From Gigaspora rosea (taxonomy: Eukaryota; Glomeromycota; Glomeromycetes; Diversisporales; Gigasporaceae): a stretch of 64,000 bases of DNA. The stretch spans positions 607,822 through 671,821 of the forward strand of contig QKWP01000029.1 in assembly GCA_003550325.1 (NCBI GenBank), given 5' to 3'. A program made the translations under genes and the position numbers. The notes under the pieces were generated by a model. That model saw only the letters and a program-made list of their open reading frames with translations. It did not search any database and was not told the origin of the DNA. This document shows, in pieces, positions 1 to 11,730 of this stretch. How positions within the stretch are numbered: position 1 is the first letter of the stretch; the number at the start of each line of letters is the position of its first letter.

Positions 1-660
1 TATATATATTTAGGACCGACTACAAAGCCTATATACGATTTTTATTCTTGAAGGCTTGGAAATACTCCTTCGCTTGATAAGAAACAAATAGCAACAAAGA
101 AAAAACTGGCTTGTTCTTGCGACGGTGCTGGACGCAATGTCGAGCAGAAAACTCAAAGAACGAAGGAAATCGATACAGATCATCAGGTTACTCAAATACC
201 ATTTCGTCATACCTGATCTGCAGTCACATGAAGGGTCCGGTGACTCGCAATAATGTCCCGCCTTGTGACTTCGTTCACAAGCGGATCAAAAATACTATTA
301 AATCAGTAATTGCGCGACGTTGTCACGCTATACCAGGAATAAATAAATATAAACTGATTTAGAAAATGTTGGAGAACTCCAGTACGGAATAATTATATAA
401 ATATCAGATTAGATATATAAATATCAGATAATACAGCATAACTGTATTGATATGAGATACAATAAAAGAATTTCATAAGTTTTTAAGCTCTGTATAGTAT
501 GTAGTGTAAAATAATTTTTTAAAGACTAGATTATGCTATAATCTTCTATAACGTTGGATCAATTGGGTACAAAATTTAGAAATAGGGGTATTTCATGAGT
601 AATATAATGCATGTAGTATAATATGAAAAATAAATGTAGTAGCTAGTACTACTTTAGATC
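1..660. other. No recognised gene; slightly GC-richer start
   Basis: Positions 60-330 are less AT-rich than the rest. A 38-codon ATG frame runs 137-253 on the plus strand (begins MSSRKLKERRKS). It is too short and has no family resemblance I can name. It might be a stray exon of a decayed gene. The remainder is AT-rich without coding signal. Confidence 0.3.
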
Positions 661-664
661 TTTA

Positions 665-803
665 TATTCATAAGTATAAAGAAAATCATACTTATAAAGA
701 GGATAATACTTATAAGCATAAAGAGTATCATACTTATAAGCATAAAGAGGATTATACTTCTAAACATAGAGAGTATCATACTTATAAGTATAAAGTAGTC
801 ATA
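665..803 (+). repeat. 24-bp minisatellite, about 5-6 units
   Basis: The unit is close to CTTATAAGCATAAAGAGTAT followed by CATA. The period is 24 bp, a multiple of three. One frame reads through the array as an eight-residue repeat like TYKHKEYH, with no ATG upstream before a stop at 624-626. I see no longer gene around it, so I treat it as a minisatellite. Confidence 0.75.
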
Positions 804-1099
804 CCGTTACGTATGCTTGCTGCATATGTTTGATAGAATTGACCATCAAAAATGCTGTGACGACACGCAGCAAATACGATTACCATTAATTTTCCTTAAA
901 AAAAAAACTTAAATTGTGTCGAAATAAGGAAAATCTACAAATTGATAAGAAACATAAAAATGGCGTTTCAGAATAATAAGAATTATACCAGAATGGAATA
1001 CTTTAAGGCAAGTTAAGTGATGTGTCTATTTTATCTGATTGGATGATCCATCCTCATGACTTGAGATTTCCATGTCAATCCGGTGTTTTCCAAATAAGG

Positions 1100-1387
1100 G
1101 GGATGGCTAAAGCCATGTACCCACATGATTTTTTGAAATTTTAGTTAAAATTCGTATCAGAGACTGTTTGCATTAGGGTCGGGGTTAGGGTTAGGACCAA
1201 TATAGGTAAAATTACCTTCCCAACATTTTTTATTAATGGCCCAAGATAGGTTTAGAATGCCGTTTTTATGTTCTTGCGTTTTTTTGTTTTTTGACTTCTT
1301 CGGGCTGATCCGTGTAAACAAAATTACGCGACTCCGTTTGGTTGATTTGCACTAAAATGTCACGTGGGTACATGGCTTTAGATGACC
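1100..1387. mobile_element. MULE-like MITE with 10-bp flanking direct repeat
   Basis: Terminal inverted repeats share CTAAAGCCATGTACCCAC at 1107-1124 and its reverse complement ending at 1381. The outer flanks carry the identical decamer CCAAATAAGG at 1090-1099 and 1388-1397, the size Mutator-like elements duplicate (9-11 bp). The interior is non-coding and holds a short telomere-like stretch, GGGGTTAGGGTTAGG, near 1180. The extreme ends of the inverted repeats match imperfectly, so the exact boundary is uncertain by a few bases. Confidence 0.55.
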
Positions 1388-1422
1388 CCAAATAAGGTAT
1401 TTCTAAATTTCGTAATGATCTA

Positions 1423-1598
1423 TACAAGTCACTCTCGTTATAGTGAAGTCCTTGGGCTGTAAAATTTCTTCACTATATTGAGAGATTCACTATATCGAGA
1501 GCCTTTTATTATAGTAATAATAATTCTGTTCTAAAAAATTCTTTACTATAGCCAATCTTTACTATATCGAGAGTTCACTATAACGAGAGTGACTTGTA
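1423..1598. mobile_element. Mariner/pogo-type MITE, TA target duplication
   Basis: The sequence CAAGTCACTCTCGTTATAGT at 1425-1444 is repeated inverted, ending at 1596. Both outer ends are flanked by TA (1423-1424 and 1597-1598), the target dinucleotide of Tc1/mariner and pogo elements. Inner copies of TTCACTATATCGAGAG strengthen the stem. The element is 172 bp, non-coding, and presumably mobilised in trans. Confidence 0.8.
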
Positions 1599-2034
1599 TT
1601 AAAAAATTGTACCCGTTTGGAAACCTCTACTCGGTTATTAGTAAATTACCCGAATATCCGATAAATTACTATGCACCCGGGTACAATCACTAATCTATAT
1701 AATTCGATTTATTATCGAATCATGTCTTTTATTAATTTAAATTAGAATTGCCAAAGCTACAACGTCAATTTATTATTAAATTATTATTATTATATTGTTA
1801 AACACTATGCTGTTCTTGATGATATTAAAGGCTACATTAAAATTAAAGTAACTCCTTAAAACTTGAATCCATATACTATATATTGAGTAATGACAATGAC
1901 TAAGATGCCTATTATTAAAAACAATCAATAAGTTAAGAAATAATGTATTTGCACTCCATGTTACATTCCATTTTTGTCACGGGTCACATGTAGTTGGTTG
2001 ATTTTGTAGATCAAAACAAAAATAGATTTAATTT
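1599..2034. other. AT-rich non-coding stretch
   Basis: No open frame of note, no repeat structure beyond simple A/T runs. It leads into the palindromic satellite. Confidence 0.6.
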
Positions 2035-3790
2035 TTTTTAAACTTTGAGCAAAGGTATATAAACAACTACCAAAGTCAAATTTGATGGACTTTTTTTTTT
2101 GTTTGAATTCTATAGATTCAAAGAATTCAAAGAAAAAAAGTTTATCGAATTTAATATAGTAGTTGCCAGGATATCTTTACTCAAAGTTTCAAAAAACTCA
2201 AAACATCTATCAAAATACAAATAATAAGCAAATTTTTTTAAACTTTGAGCGAAGTTATTTTGACCACCACCAAGTCAACTTCAATGAACTTTGTTTGATT
2301 TCATAGATTCATAAAATTCAAAAAAAAAGTTCATCAAAATTTGACTTGGTGGTTGTCAAGATATCTTCGCTCCAAAACATTTATTAAAATAGAAGTAATA
2401 ATCAAATTTTTCTAAACTTTGAGTAAAGGTATCTTGACAACTACCAAGTCAAATTTGTTAAACATTTTTTGTTTGAATTCTATAGATTCATAGAGTTCAA
2501 AGAAAAAAGTTTATTAAATTTAACTTGGTGGTTGTCAAGATATTTTTGCTCAAAGTTTCAAAAAAACTCAAAACATCTATCAAAATAAAAATAATAACCA
2601 AATTTTTCTAAACTTTTAAGTGAAAGTATCTTGACAACCACCAAGTCAAATTCAATGAACTTTTTTTTTGTTTGAATTTCATATATTCATAGAATTTAAA
2701 AAAAGTTCATTGAAATTGACTTGGTGGTTATTAAGATATTTTTGCTCAAAGTTTAAAAAACTCAAAACATCTATCAAAATAAAATAATAACCAAATTTTT
2801 TAAACTTTGAGCAAAGATATCTTGACAACCACCAAGTCAAATTCAATAAACTTTTATTTGTTTGAATTTTATAGATTCATAGAATTAAAAAAAATGTACA
2901 TCGAATTTGACTTGGTAGTTGTCAAAATATCTTTGCTCAAAGTTACAAAAAAACTCAAAACATTTATCAAAATAAAAATAATGCCCAAATTTTTCTAAAT
3001 ATAGAGTGAAGGTATCTTAACAACCACCAAATCAAAATCCAATGAAAGTTTTTTTGTTTGAATTTTATAGATTCATAGAATTCAAAAAAAAGTTCATTGA
3101 AATTGATTTGGTAGCTGTGAATATATTTTTGCTCAAAGTTTTAAAAAACTCAAACTATTAAAATAGAAGTAATAAACAAATTTTTCTAAACTTTGTACAA
3201 AGGTATCTTGACAACCACCAAGTCAAATTCGATGAACTTTTTTTTTTGAATTCTATTAATTTATAGAATTAAAAAAAAGTTTATCAAATTTGGCATAGTG
3301 GTTATCAGAATTTTTTTGCTCAAAGTTTCAAAAAAGCTCAAAACATCAACAAAATAGAAGTAATAACCAAATTTTTCTAAACTTTGAGTAAAGGTATCTT
3401 AACAACTATCATATCAAATTTAATAAATTTTTTTAACTTCTTTGAATTATAAAATTCAAACAAAAAAAGTTTATTGAATTTGACTTGGTGGTTGTCAAAA
3501 TACCTTTACTCAAAGTTTAGAAATATTTGGTTATTACTTCAATTTTGATAAACATTTTAGATTTTTTTTGAAACTTTGAGCAAAGATATTTTGATAGCTA
3601 CCAAGTCAATTTCAATAAACTTTTTTTTTGAATTCTATGAATCTATAAAATTCAAATAAAAAAATGTTACCAAATTTGACTTAGTGGTTGTCAAGATAAT
3701 TTCACTAAAATTATATAAAAATTTGGTATTACTTCTATTTTGATAGACTTTTTGAATTTTTTTGTAACATTGAGCAAAGATATAAAACTA
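2035..3790. repeat. Palindromic satellite, ~190-bp monomer, ~9 units
   Basis: The segment AACTTTGAGCAAAGGTATCT recurs, variably mutated, near 2041, 2241, 2416, 2613, 2803, 2998, 3190, 3380 and 3571, a period of about 190 bp. In each monomer a left half (ACTTTGAGCAAAG..CAAGTCAAATT) is followed by its approximate reverse complement (AATTTGACTTGGTGGTTGTC..CTTTGCTCAAAGT), around a centre with GAATTCTATAGATTCATAGA. Every monomer is thus a potential hairpin of ~70-80 bp arms. Short open frames inside are accidental. A shorter block of the same family lies at 21.72-22.37 kb. Confidence 0.85.
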
Positions 3791-3907
3791 ATTTTTTGGT
3801 TCTAATGATAGCAAAATTATTAAAATTGGTTTAATAGATAAAAAGTTATAAGTAATTTAATTTTACTAAATTTTTACTATATTTTTACTAAGTTTTACTA
3901 TATATAT

Positions 3908-5036
3908 TGTAACGGAGTAAAAATAACAATAGCATTTTTTTATTTTTTTTATTTTATTTATTTTTTTTATTACATTATACTTTATTTCTTTCAATTATAT
4001 TATATATTTTCTTATTATATATATATTTTGTTAAATTCGTGCGTATCACATTCTCATGTTGATAGAAACCCTAAAATAAGGAAAAAGTATTAATAATACA
4101 AATAAGGAAATTGCATGTGGCGGGGAAAGGCGCAGTGCAGTTAATTTCGCGCTGACGCTAAGATTTTCATGCTGACGCTGAATTTACAGCGCAGATGCAA
4201 AATCTTTTGCAGTAATGCTGAATCTAAAATATTAACGCCAGATTATTCACGTAAACGTTGAATCTTCTGCGTGAACGTTAAAATTATAGCGTAGATGCTA
4301 CAAAAAGTTAATATGTATATAAGACCTTTAAAATTTGATAAAGTCATATAAGTTCCACGCCCATCTTAAAACCATAACATAAATAAAAAAGAAAAATATT
4401 TATCTCTTGAAATTCGACTTGTAACTTTAAAAATCCATTCGTAACTCAATTCAACGGACTGAATTGACTTGTAACCTCGAAGCGGTATTTTTAAGACTCG
4501 AATTTCGGTGTCACCTGCCTTCGTAAATCACTGAAACTTGTCACGTGATAATACAAAGAAATACCTGACCTCTGGTAGAAACCCTCTATTGATAGTAACT
4601 TACCGGATTATCACCTTCTTTAGCATCACTAGCCTCAGACAACTCTTCCGAAATCACTTATTTCTCAATAACCTAATTTCCGGAATATCTAAAAATTCCT
4701 AAATCGTCTTGGCATAGGAGTCACCTGATTAAATACTGATCACCTGATATTCCTTAAATACATCAACTACCATTAGTATAGCATTACTATATCCATTATT
4801 TTGATATCAACTTATTGATATCCCCCATATTAGCATCACCAGTGTCAGCATCTTAAAATTATTGTGGTGATTAAAAGATAGATTATTTCTTTGCTCTCCA
4901 TGAGTTACATAATCGACTCTTGCGCCTCGTGATCTATAGAAACTAGCATTTATATCTTTCTTCCCGTAATCAGTTGGAGCTTTAATTGGCACTATTGTCT
5001 ATATTGTTTTATCACTCTCCCAACTCAACCATTACA
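3908..5036 (+). repeat. 5' LTR of the Ty3/gypsy element
   Basis: Begins TGTAACGGAGTAAAAATAAC and ends CAACCATTACA. It matches 11731-12857 throughout. Directly after it, TTTGGTGCCAGTTGTGTGGA is in the position of the primer-binding site; I could not match it to a specific tRNA by eye. A block with repeated GCTGACGCT/GCGTGAACGTT motifs lies at about 4140-4310. The 61-residue minus-strand frame inside is fortuitous. Confidence 0.92.
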
Positions 5037-5149
5037 TTTGGTGCCAGTTGTGTGGATTTGAAAGAAAGCTACCCCATGTAACTTCAGAATTCTTAAAGAT
5101 TACGTTTTAAAAATTAACAAACTGAAGAAACCTACTTACCTCCCAAAGA

Positions 5150-6450
5150 ATAAATCGATGGTAAATCCTCCAAATCCTGTGCAGCAGCAACTTAATCCAC
5201 CTCCACCTCCCCGCCGCAACAGCCTAACCCAGGACAACCAGCGCAGCAGATAGATAATCTTGCAGCTCAAATTGGGTTATTAATCCAACAAATGCAAGTA
5301 GCGCCGGCTCCACAGGTAAATTATAATGCTCCCAATCGCAGCTGAACCTGGTTAGCTATCCTGACTTTTTAGGAGGAGACCAAGACCCTATGACTTGGTT
5401 GGACGAAGTGGAAAAAGCTTTCACTTTAAATCTAGTCGTTGATGATCAAAAGATAGCCGTGATCATTCCTCACTTAAAATGAGCTGCGGCCATGTGGTGG
5501 TCTACCTCGCAATGCCAACCCCAATCTCTTAATGTGTGGAACGACCCTGCTCGACCCAATCAAAGTTTCTGATCTAATTTCATTGCTCAGTTTTGTACCC
5601 CTGCTTTAGAAGGAAAATGGTTCACTCAATTAGCCACAAGGAAGCAACAGGTTAATGAAGATGTTGATACTTATCATTCGGCGGTTCAGGAGTTGCTTTG
5701 ATGTATTGAAACTGGCGCCCAACCGTATCCTGATACTGCTAAGGCACAGCTCTTCTTGAACGGCCTAAGGCCTGATATCGATCTTGCCATAGCCCCTTTT
5801 ACTCCCAATACGTTGCAAGCGGCCTACGAGCATGCAAAGGCGTATGAATGTGCCTGTAAACAAAGACTTTCGTATCTTCCAACCCCGATTAGCGCGTTAT
5901 ATTCATCCAAATTGCTGTGGGCACCCCCGTTGGACTTCCACCTTCTAATTCGACTTCTGAATCGGCCATCGAGAAACTAACTAAGGCCGTAAACAGGATG
6001 CTAACCCAGCTGCAGGAGCAACGATCAACCACTTTTAATAATTCTTCTAAAATAGTGTGTTTTAAGTGTGGGAAGCCAGGTCATATTACTCGAACTTGTC
6101 GAACTCCCTTTGTAAATAATCGTTCGCCTAATGTCCCACAGAGTTACGTTCCTACGGGCCAGGCAGTTAATAATGGACCCAGCCCTCTATTGCAACCTAT
6201 CACTATTCTATTATAGGATCCACAAATGCTATTGCGTCTCATGGTCCTAATATAGCTCCTAACAATAATCCAAATAATAATTATAATTCTATAGCGGGTG
6301 GAGCTTCTGAAAGTCAACAGGAGGCCCTGCAGACTTTTTTAGCTCTGGTAGCTAATTTAAACCTGCCCAATACTCCTAATAATCTAAGTGGTTCGAATAA
6401 CTTTCAAAATAACAATGAGACTAATAATTCCAATAACCAACCCACCTTCA
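5150..6450 (+). pseudogene. gag-like region with CCHC zinc knuckle (fossil)
   Basis: Capsid-like residues (for example a segment resembling DPMTWLDEVEKAF) are followed near 6.06-6.10 kb by a zinc knuckle C-x2-C-x4-H-x4-C (CFKCGKPGHITRTC), typical of retrotransposon nucleocapsid, then an Asn-rich tail. Part of the broken Ty3/gypsy element. Confidence 0.8.
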
Positions 6451-6879
6451 TTAGTATACCCGCGGAGGACATTCCTTTTTTTGCTAGCAGGTGTAAACAC
6501 TGGAACAAAAGGCTACGAGAAGAAGACCAGGGAGACCTAGAGTCAGAAAAAGAAGAAACTTTGAATCAATTACTCGAAAAAGAAATAGAACAAGAAAAAG
6601 ACTGAAATAAAGAAGGAAACAAAACCGTTTCTGACAAAAATATTAATTCTTCAGCGAAAGTCGTCCCCGTTAAAACAAAACGAACGCTGGTAGTAAGGAG
6701 GAAAGTGCCGGAAGACAAGATGTCCCAAATATCTTCTTTGGTTACGCCATATTCAATAATTACGGACTTACGAGAAAAACCCGCCAATATTACTATTGGC
6801 CAGCTCCTTCGAATCGTCCTGTCTCTGCGAACCGAGTTGATAAAAAGTCTGCATAAAAAGAAAAATATAGTTAAAAGAA

Positions 6880-7230
6880 AAATGAAAACAAACATTAGTA
6901 TATCTCATAATAATAAATCGATGGCCTTGTATTGTGATGCTACCATCCTTGGGGAAGTCATACCTTTAATTGTCGATAGCAGTTCTTCTGGCAGTGTCGT
7001 ATCTTCTCACTTATTGCGAAATCTTGGCATTAAAGTTGAGCAACCTTTAACAATTAATATGGTGAATGTGCGAGGAAAAACTAAACGAGCTCTGGGGGAA
7101 GTTTCTAACTTTCTATTTTCTGTTAGAGGGATAGAAATTCTGATAGATGTAGTGGTAACTGATACTACGTCTTATAGCGCTATAGTCGGTAATGATTGGT
7201 TATCACAAGTCAATGCTAAAATCGACTAGA
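6880..7230 (+). pseudogene. Retropepsin-like protease domain (fossil)
   Basis: Contains a segment VIPLIVDSSSSGSVVSSHLL, in the place of the D-S/T-G active-site loop of retroviral-type aspartic proteases, and a downstream YSAIVGNDWLSQ segment, which matches the usual ILG-x-DWL ending of Ty3 proteases. Part of the broken Ty3/gypsy element. Confidence 0.7.
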
Positions 7231-7349
7231 TGACCTCTGAAATGACCCTCACATGGAAAGATAAAGAAATTATAGTACCTGTAGAATTCTGAAAAATGAT
7301 ATCCGAACCCTTGGGTAAAAACTGACCAACTAAAATCTGAAGTTTGGAC

Positions 7350-8200
7350 AAGAAAGAAGAAGAAGAAGAATATGGGAGCGAAATAAGCGAGAGTAAAGAG
7401 TACGAAGATGAGGAACTGGAAGAAAGAATTTATAACTACTCAGAGCAAGAAGAAGAAGAAGGAGAATACATACCTGAAATATCCGAATCTTTTGATTCTT
7501 TAAATAAATCTGTAGTAGGGTCGCGGGAAGATCGTGAACAATATACTTCTATATTTCAGTTACCACAAAGAGAAATCCTTGGAACTCGTGACCAATTGTT
7601 GACTGATAACACCTTTAGCTTTAAAAGTAATAGTAACGATGGTCTTGTTGGAAATAATGAAGAGAGGTCCTATAACTCCTTAACTGCATTTCCGCAGCAT
7701 CGATCATTTGCCTTTGCTACTAGTTGTAAGCTGGTGTCTCCTTTTATTGGTGTTCTGGGCGAGCCTTCTCCTATGATCTTTCTTGAAGACAGATTGGATG
7801 AGTCAGACGATTCCCAGTTCGAGTGGTACAGCTACACATGGAACAATAAAGTTCCGGAGTATAAGATTGGGAAGAATGATTCCAACCTGGATGATAGCAT
7901 AGATGAAGCAAGGAGAAAAGAAAAGTTAGAAAGAAGAAAAGCTAAGCCGTTTAATATAAAATGCCATTCTGATTTAGCTGGAAATACTTATTTGGAAGAA
8001 AGAAATGTTGAAGTTGATCTTCATGGTTATATCAGTAACACTGAAATTAGAGAAGAGGAAGGAGAAATTAAAGATTTGTTCGACTATTATTATGGAGAAG
8101 AAAACAAAAAGAGAAATATTTATAATTTGGAATATCTTGAAAGACTGGCAACGCGGGTCCCTACAAAAATTGCTAAAACAAAATATGGATTTATTTGTAT
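7350..8200 (+). pseudogene. Acidic linker between protease and RT (fossil)
   Basis: A long Glu/Asp-rich stretch (EEEEEYGSEISESKEYEDEE and similar) followed by sequence I cannot assign. It lies between protease and reverse transcriptase of the Ty3-type element. Linkers this long and acidic are uncommon there; it may be an element-specific insertion. Confidence 0.5.
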
Positions 8201-8229
8201 AGGAAGGAGAGAAGTTAGGGAAAACCAAT

Positions 8230-9530
8230 ATTGTGAAGTATCATATAAACACAGGAAATGCCTTACCTATAAAGAAATATCCGTATCGTTACTCTCCTAA
8301 AGAAAAAGGCATTATAAAAGATGAACTTTCTCAAATGTTGCGAGAAGGTCTTATCCAACCCTGCGAAAGTCCTTGGACCTCCCCGTCGTTCTGGTCCCAA
8401 AAAAAGATGGGCAAACATGATTCTGCGTAGATTATCGACAGCTTAATGCTGTAGCTTAAAAGGACAATTACCCTCTACCCTATTCATGATCTTTTGGATG
8501 CTTTAAATGGGTCTTCGTGGTATAGTTCCCTCGATCTTGCCAGTGGATACTAGCAAGTCGAGGTGGAGGAAGTCGATAAAATCAAGGCTGCATTTACTAC
8601 TCCTTTTGGAGTATTTAAATTTCATGTTATGCCTTTTGGCCTAACAAACGCCCCGCTACTTTTCAGTGCCTCATGGATTTCCTCTTCTAGGATTTAATCG
8701 GGAAGTGTGTCGTCGTTTACTTGGACGACATCAATGTATTTTCCTGAACTTTTGGTGACAACTTACGGAATTTAAGCCAAGTTTTCGACCGGCTTCGATG
8801 TGCTGGGCTCAAATTAAAACCTTCCAAATGTTTCTTCGCTCGACGAGAACTAAAATTTTTAGGTCACATTATAAGTGGAAACGGTATAGCCACTAATCCT
8901 AAAAAAATAAAAGCGGTTAAAAATTTTCCAATTCCAAGGAACTTGCGGCAACTAAGAGGATTTTTGGGATTAACCTCTTATTATCGAAAATTCATTAAAG
9001 ATTTTACCCACATTGCCGCGCCCCTAAATTTCTTGTTGAAGAAGAATGTTAGTTATAAATGGACTAACGAACAACAGGAAGCCTTTGAAGCATTAAAGAA
9101 TAAGTTAATTACCGCGCTGGTTTTGGCATATCCGGATTTTTCAAAAACTTTCATCCTGTTTACTGACGCTTCCGATTTAGCTTTAGGTGCGATTTTGTCG
9201 CAAAAGGATGAAAGAGGGAATGAGCAAGTGGTTTATTACGCCAGTCGTAGTTTAAGCACGACCGAGAAAAATTATAGTGTAACCGAGAAGGAGTGCTTGG
9301 CTGTTGTCTGGGCCGTAGGATATTTCCGACCCTACTTACATGGCAATCAGTTCATCCTCTATACCGATCATACTTCTTTAAAATACCTGTTCGAACTTAA
9401 ATTACCTTAAAATCGGTTCGCCCGTTGGATTATGACGCTTATGGAATACTCGTTTACGACTATTCATAAGCCTGGAAAAAAACATTTAAATGTTGACAGT
9501 CTTTCACAAATCTCTAAAAATAGAAATTCA
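8230..9530 (+). pseudogene. Reverse transcriptase and RNase H (fossil)
   Basis: RT signatures are recognisable in order: LREGLIQPCESPWTSP near the start, PFGVFKFHVMPFGL, a VYLDD-type box, and the connection segment LRGFLGLTSYYRKFIKDF. These are followed by the RNase H core (FTDASDLALGAILSQ, YYASRSLSTTEKNYSVTEKE, YTDHTSLKYLF). Typical of Ty3/gypsy. Broken. Confidence 0.9.
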
Positions 9531-9679
9531 ATTAATTAGAAAAAAAAAACCATTAACAATTAGTTCAATATACCTTCTAAATCCGTTAATCCAGCCCAGG
9601 TTACAGTGTTCTGGCATCAATTCAAAAAATATATATATATATATTAAATAGTTAGACATAAAATATATAACACGAGGAA

Positions 9680-10770
9680 TATGGATTCTAAGATTTATGA
9701 TACTTATCTGAAGTTTGTAAGGGACGCCAAAGTGCCTAAAGAATATACCGCCATACAAGCTCGAGATCTGAAATATCAGACCCGGCATTTTATGATAATC
9801 GATGAGCATCTATATAAGGTTAATCACAAAGATTCATTACGACCCCTAAGAATTCTCACGAAAGAAGAGGTAAAAGCCGTCCTCTTTAGTTTACACGATG
9901 ACCCCCTATCAGGACATTTGGTCTTTCAGTCGACTTACCAACGAATTGCTTTACTTTACTATTGGCCGCAGATGGGTAATGATATTAAAGATTACACCCA
10001 TACATGTGATATATGTCAGAAGAAGAGAAAACCTAATACACCTGAGCCTTTGTACTATATCAAGGTTAGGAAACCTTTTGATAGGATAGGGATCGATATT
10101 GTAGGTCCTTTATCCATGACAACCACAAACAAACGATACATCGTAGTTACTACTGAGTATTTGACAAAGTGGCCGGAGCTTGTGCTCTAGAGAAAGCTGA
10201 TGCCGAGAGTGTAGCAAACTTCCTTTTTGAGAAAATAATATGTCAACACGGCAGTCCAAAGGAAATACTATCGGACCAAGGCACCCATTTTTGTAATAAA
10301 CTTGTTAATGCCCTCTGCAAAAATTTAAATATTATCTATCACACCTCTACGGCGTATCACCCCCAAACAAATGGGATGGTTGAACATTTTAATTGGACCC
10401 TTTGTGGAATTCTAAATAAGTGTGTTAACCAGTTTAAGAAAGTATGGAATGAATGCATAATGGCAGCTCTTTTCACATATCGAACTACACCTCATAGTGT
10501 CACGGGGTATGAACCTTTTTACCTAATGTATGGCAAAAGTGCCGTCTATCCTCTTGAAATCGGGTTAAAGACCTATCAGACTAGAGCCGGAACTGAAGAA
10601 GAACTACAGAATCAAATATTATGTAGGGAGGAAAAATTAATAGGAGAAATAATAAATGTACGACAAATAGCAGCAAAGAAAATAGAAAAGGCTCAAATAA
10701 GGCAAAAAGGATATTATGAAAAGAGAAATAAAATTGAATCATATGAGATCGGTGATCAAGTCCTCTTATA
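9680..10770 (+). pseudogene. Integrase domain (fossil)
   Basis: An H-H-C-C zinc-binding segment (HLVFQSTYQRI..CDICQKKR) is followed by the catalytic core with DIVGPL, SDQGTHFCN and the YHPQTNGMVEHFN stretch that carries the glutamate. A basic C-terminal tail follows. Placement after RNase H supports the Ty3/gypsy assignment. Broken. Confidence 0.9.
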
Positions 10771-11118
10771 GGGCTGAGCTTGAATGTCATACAGCGCGAA
10801 ATTGGAACCCCAAAATCTGGGCCCCTTTTATGTACATGACATGTTATCATATGGACTATACAAACTACGGACCATGGAAGGTCAAGTGCTAAAGAAAAAA
10901 TTTTATGGAAACTAGTTGTCTAAGTATCATCCGCAGCAGGAGAGTAATTAACGATATATATATATCTTAAATAAATAGTAAATTAAAAATTAAAGATATT
11001 AATGAAGGACAATGCGCTAGCCCAATTAAATAAATACAGACCCTTCTAGCTGCCCACTCCTTTAACTTAAAACATAGCCAATCTAGAAATACCCGAACAT
11101 ATTAAGAAGACCTTAGCA

Positions 11119-11720
11119 ATGTTACGAGCCCAGATGGAAAGGGCAAAAATAGATAGAATGTACACTATTTCAAGACAACGAATTATTTATTCTTCTACGC
11201 AGCAACTATCACAAGAATTACAAATTAACAAAGTTAGATGTTTAAGCGAAGCCCAGAAGCTAAATCAACGGATGCCTGCATTTCTCGAAGAACTTCGTCA
11301 AAATAGGAGTAGAAATCGGCAAGTTTATGCGCCCCTTGGAGTCTCCAGGGAAGAAAAGTTGTCATCCACCTGTGCTCATCTTTCGCCAGGGTGTATTAAT
11401 CATCCTACGCAATTACCCTGCTATTATTCCATCGGGTATCTGCTTGAACAAAAATCCTGGACCAAAGAATCAAAAGATTATCTTAAGTGCGTGATACCTC
11501 ATAAGTACCAAGAAGTTATTACAATTGCGCAAAAGACTTATTTCTTGTACCAAGCACGGGGGCCGTCTTGTATCTTTAAGGCTCAACAAATTACCCCATA
11601 CATTCTTCATCGTCTCTGGAAAGAAGATTATAATAGATTAAAAGCAGAAGCCCACACTATTACGCAAAAAGAATTAGATAACGTCCTCCAACTTACAGAT
11701 TTCGCGGGGCTCAATCCCAA
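11119..11720 (+). other. Unassigned coding-like stretch after integrase
   Basis: About 200 residues of open, polar, Gln/Arg-rich sequence lie between integrase and the 3' LTR. They contain Cys/His positions (SSTCAHLSPGCINHPTQLPC). I do not recognise the family. The position is where some LTR elements carry an extra gene or a capsid-interaction tail. It belongs to the fossil element. Confidence 0.45.
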
Positions 11721-11730
11721 GGGGGGTGTA

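Noticed and set aside
1170-1200. Telomere or subtelomere from TTAGGG-like repeats
   Set aside because: Only two to three imperfect units, inside a MITE.
2807-2998. 63-residue plus-strand frame
   Set aside because: It lies wholly within the palindromic satellite; a product of the repeat, not a gene.
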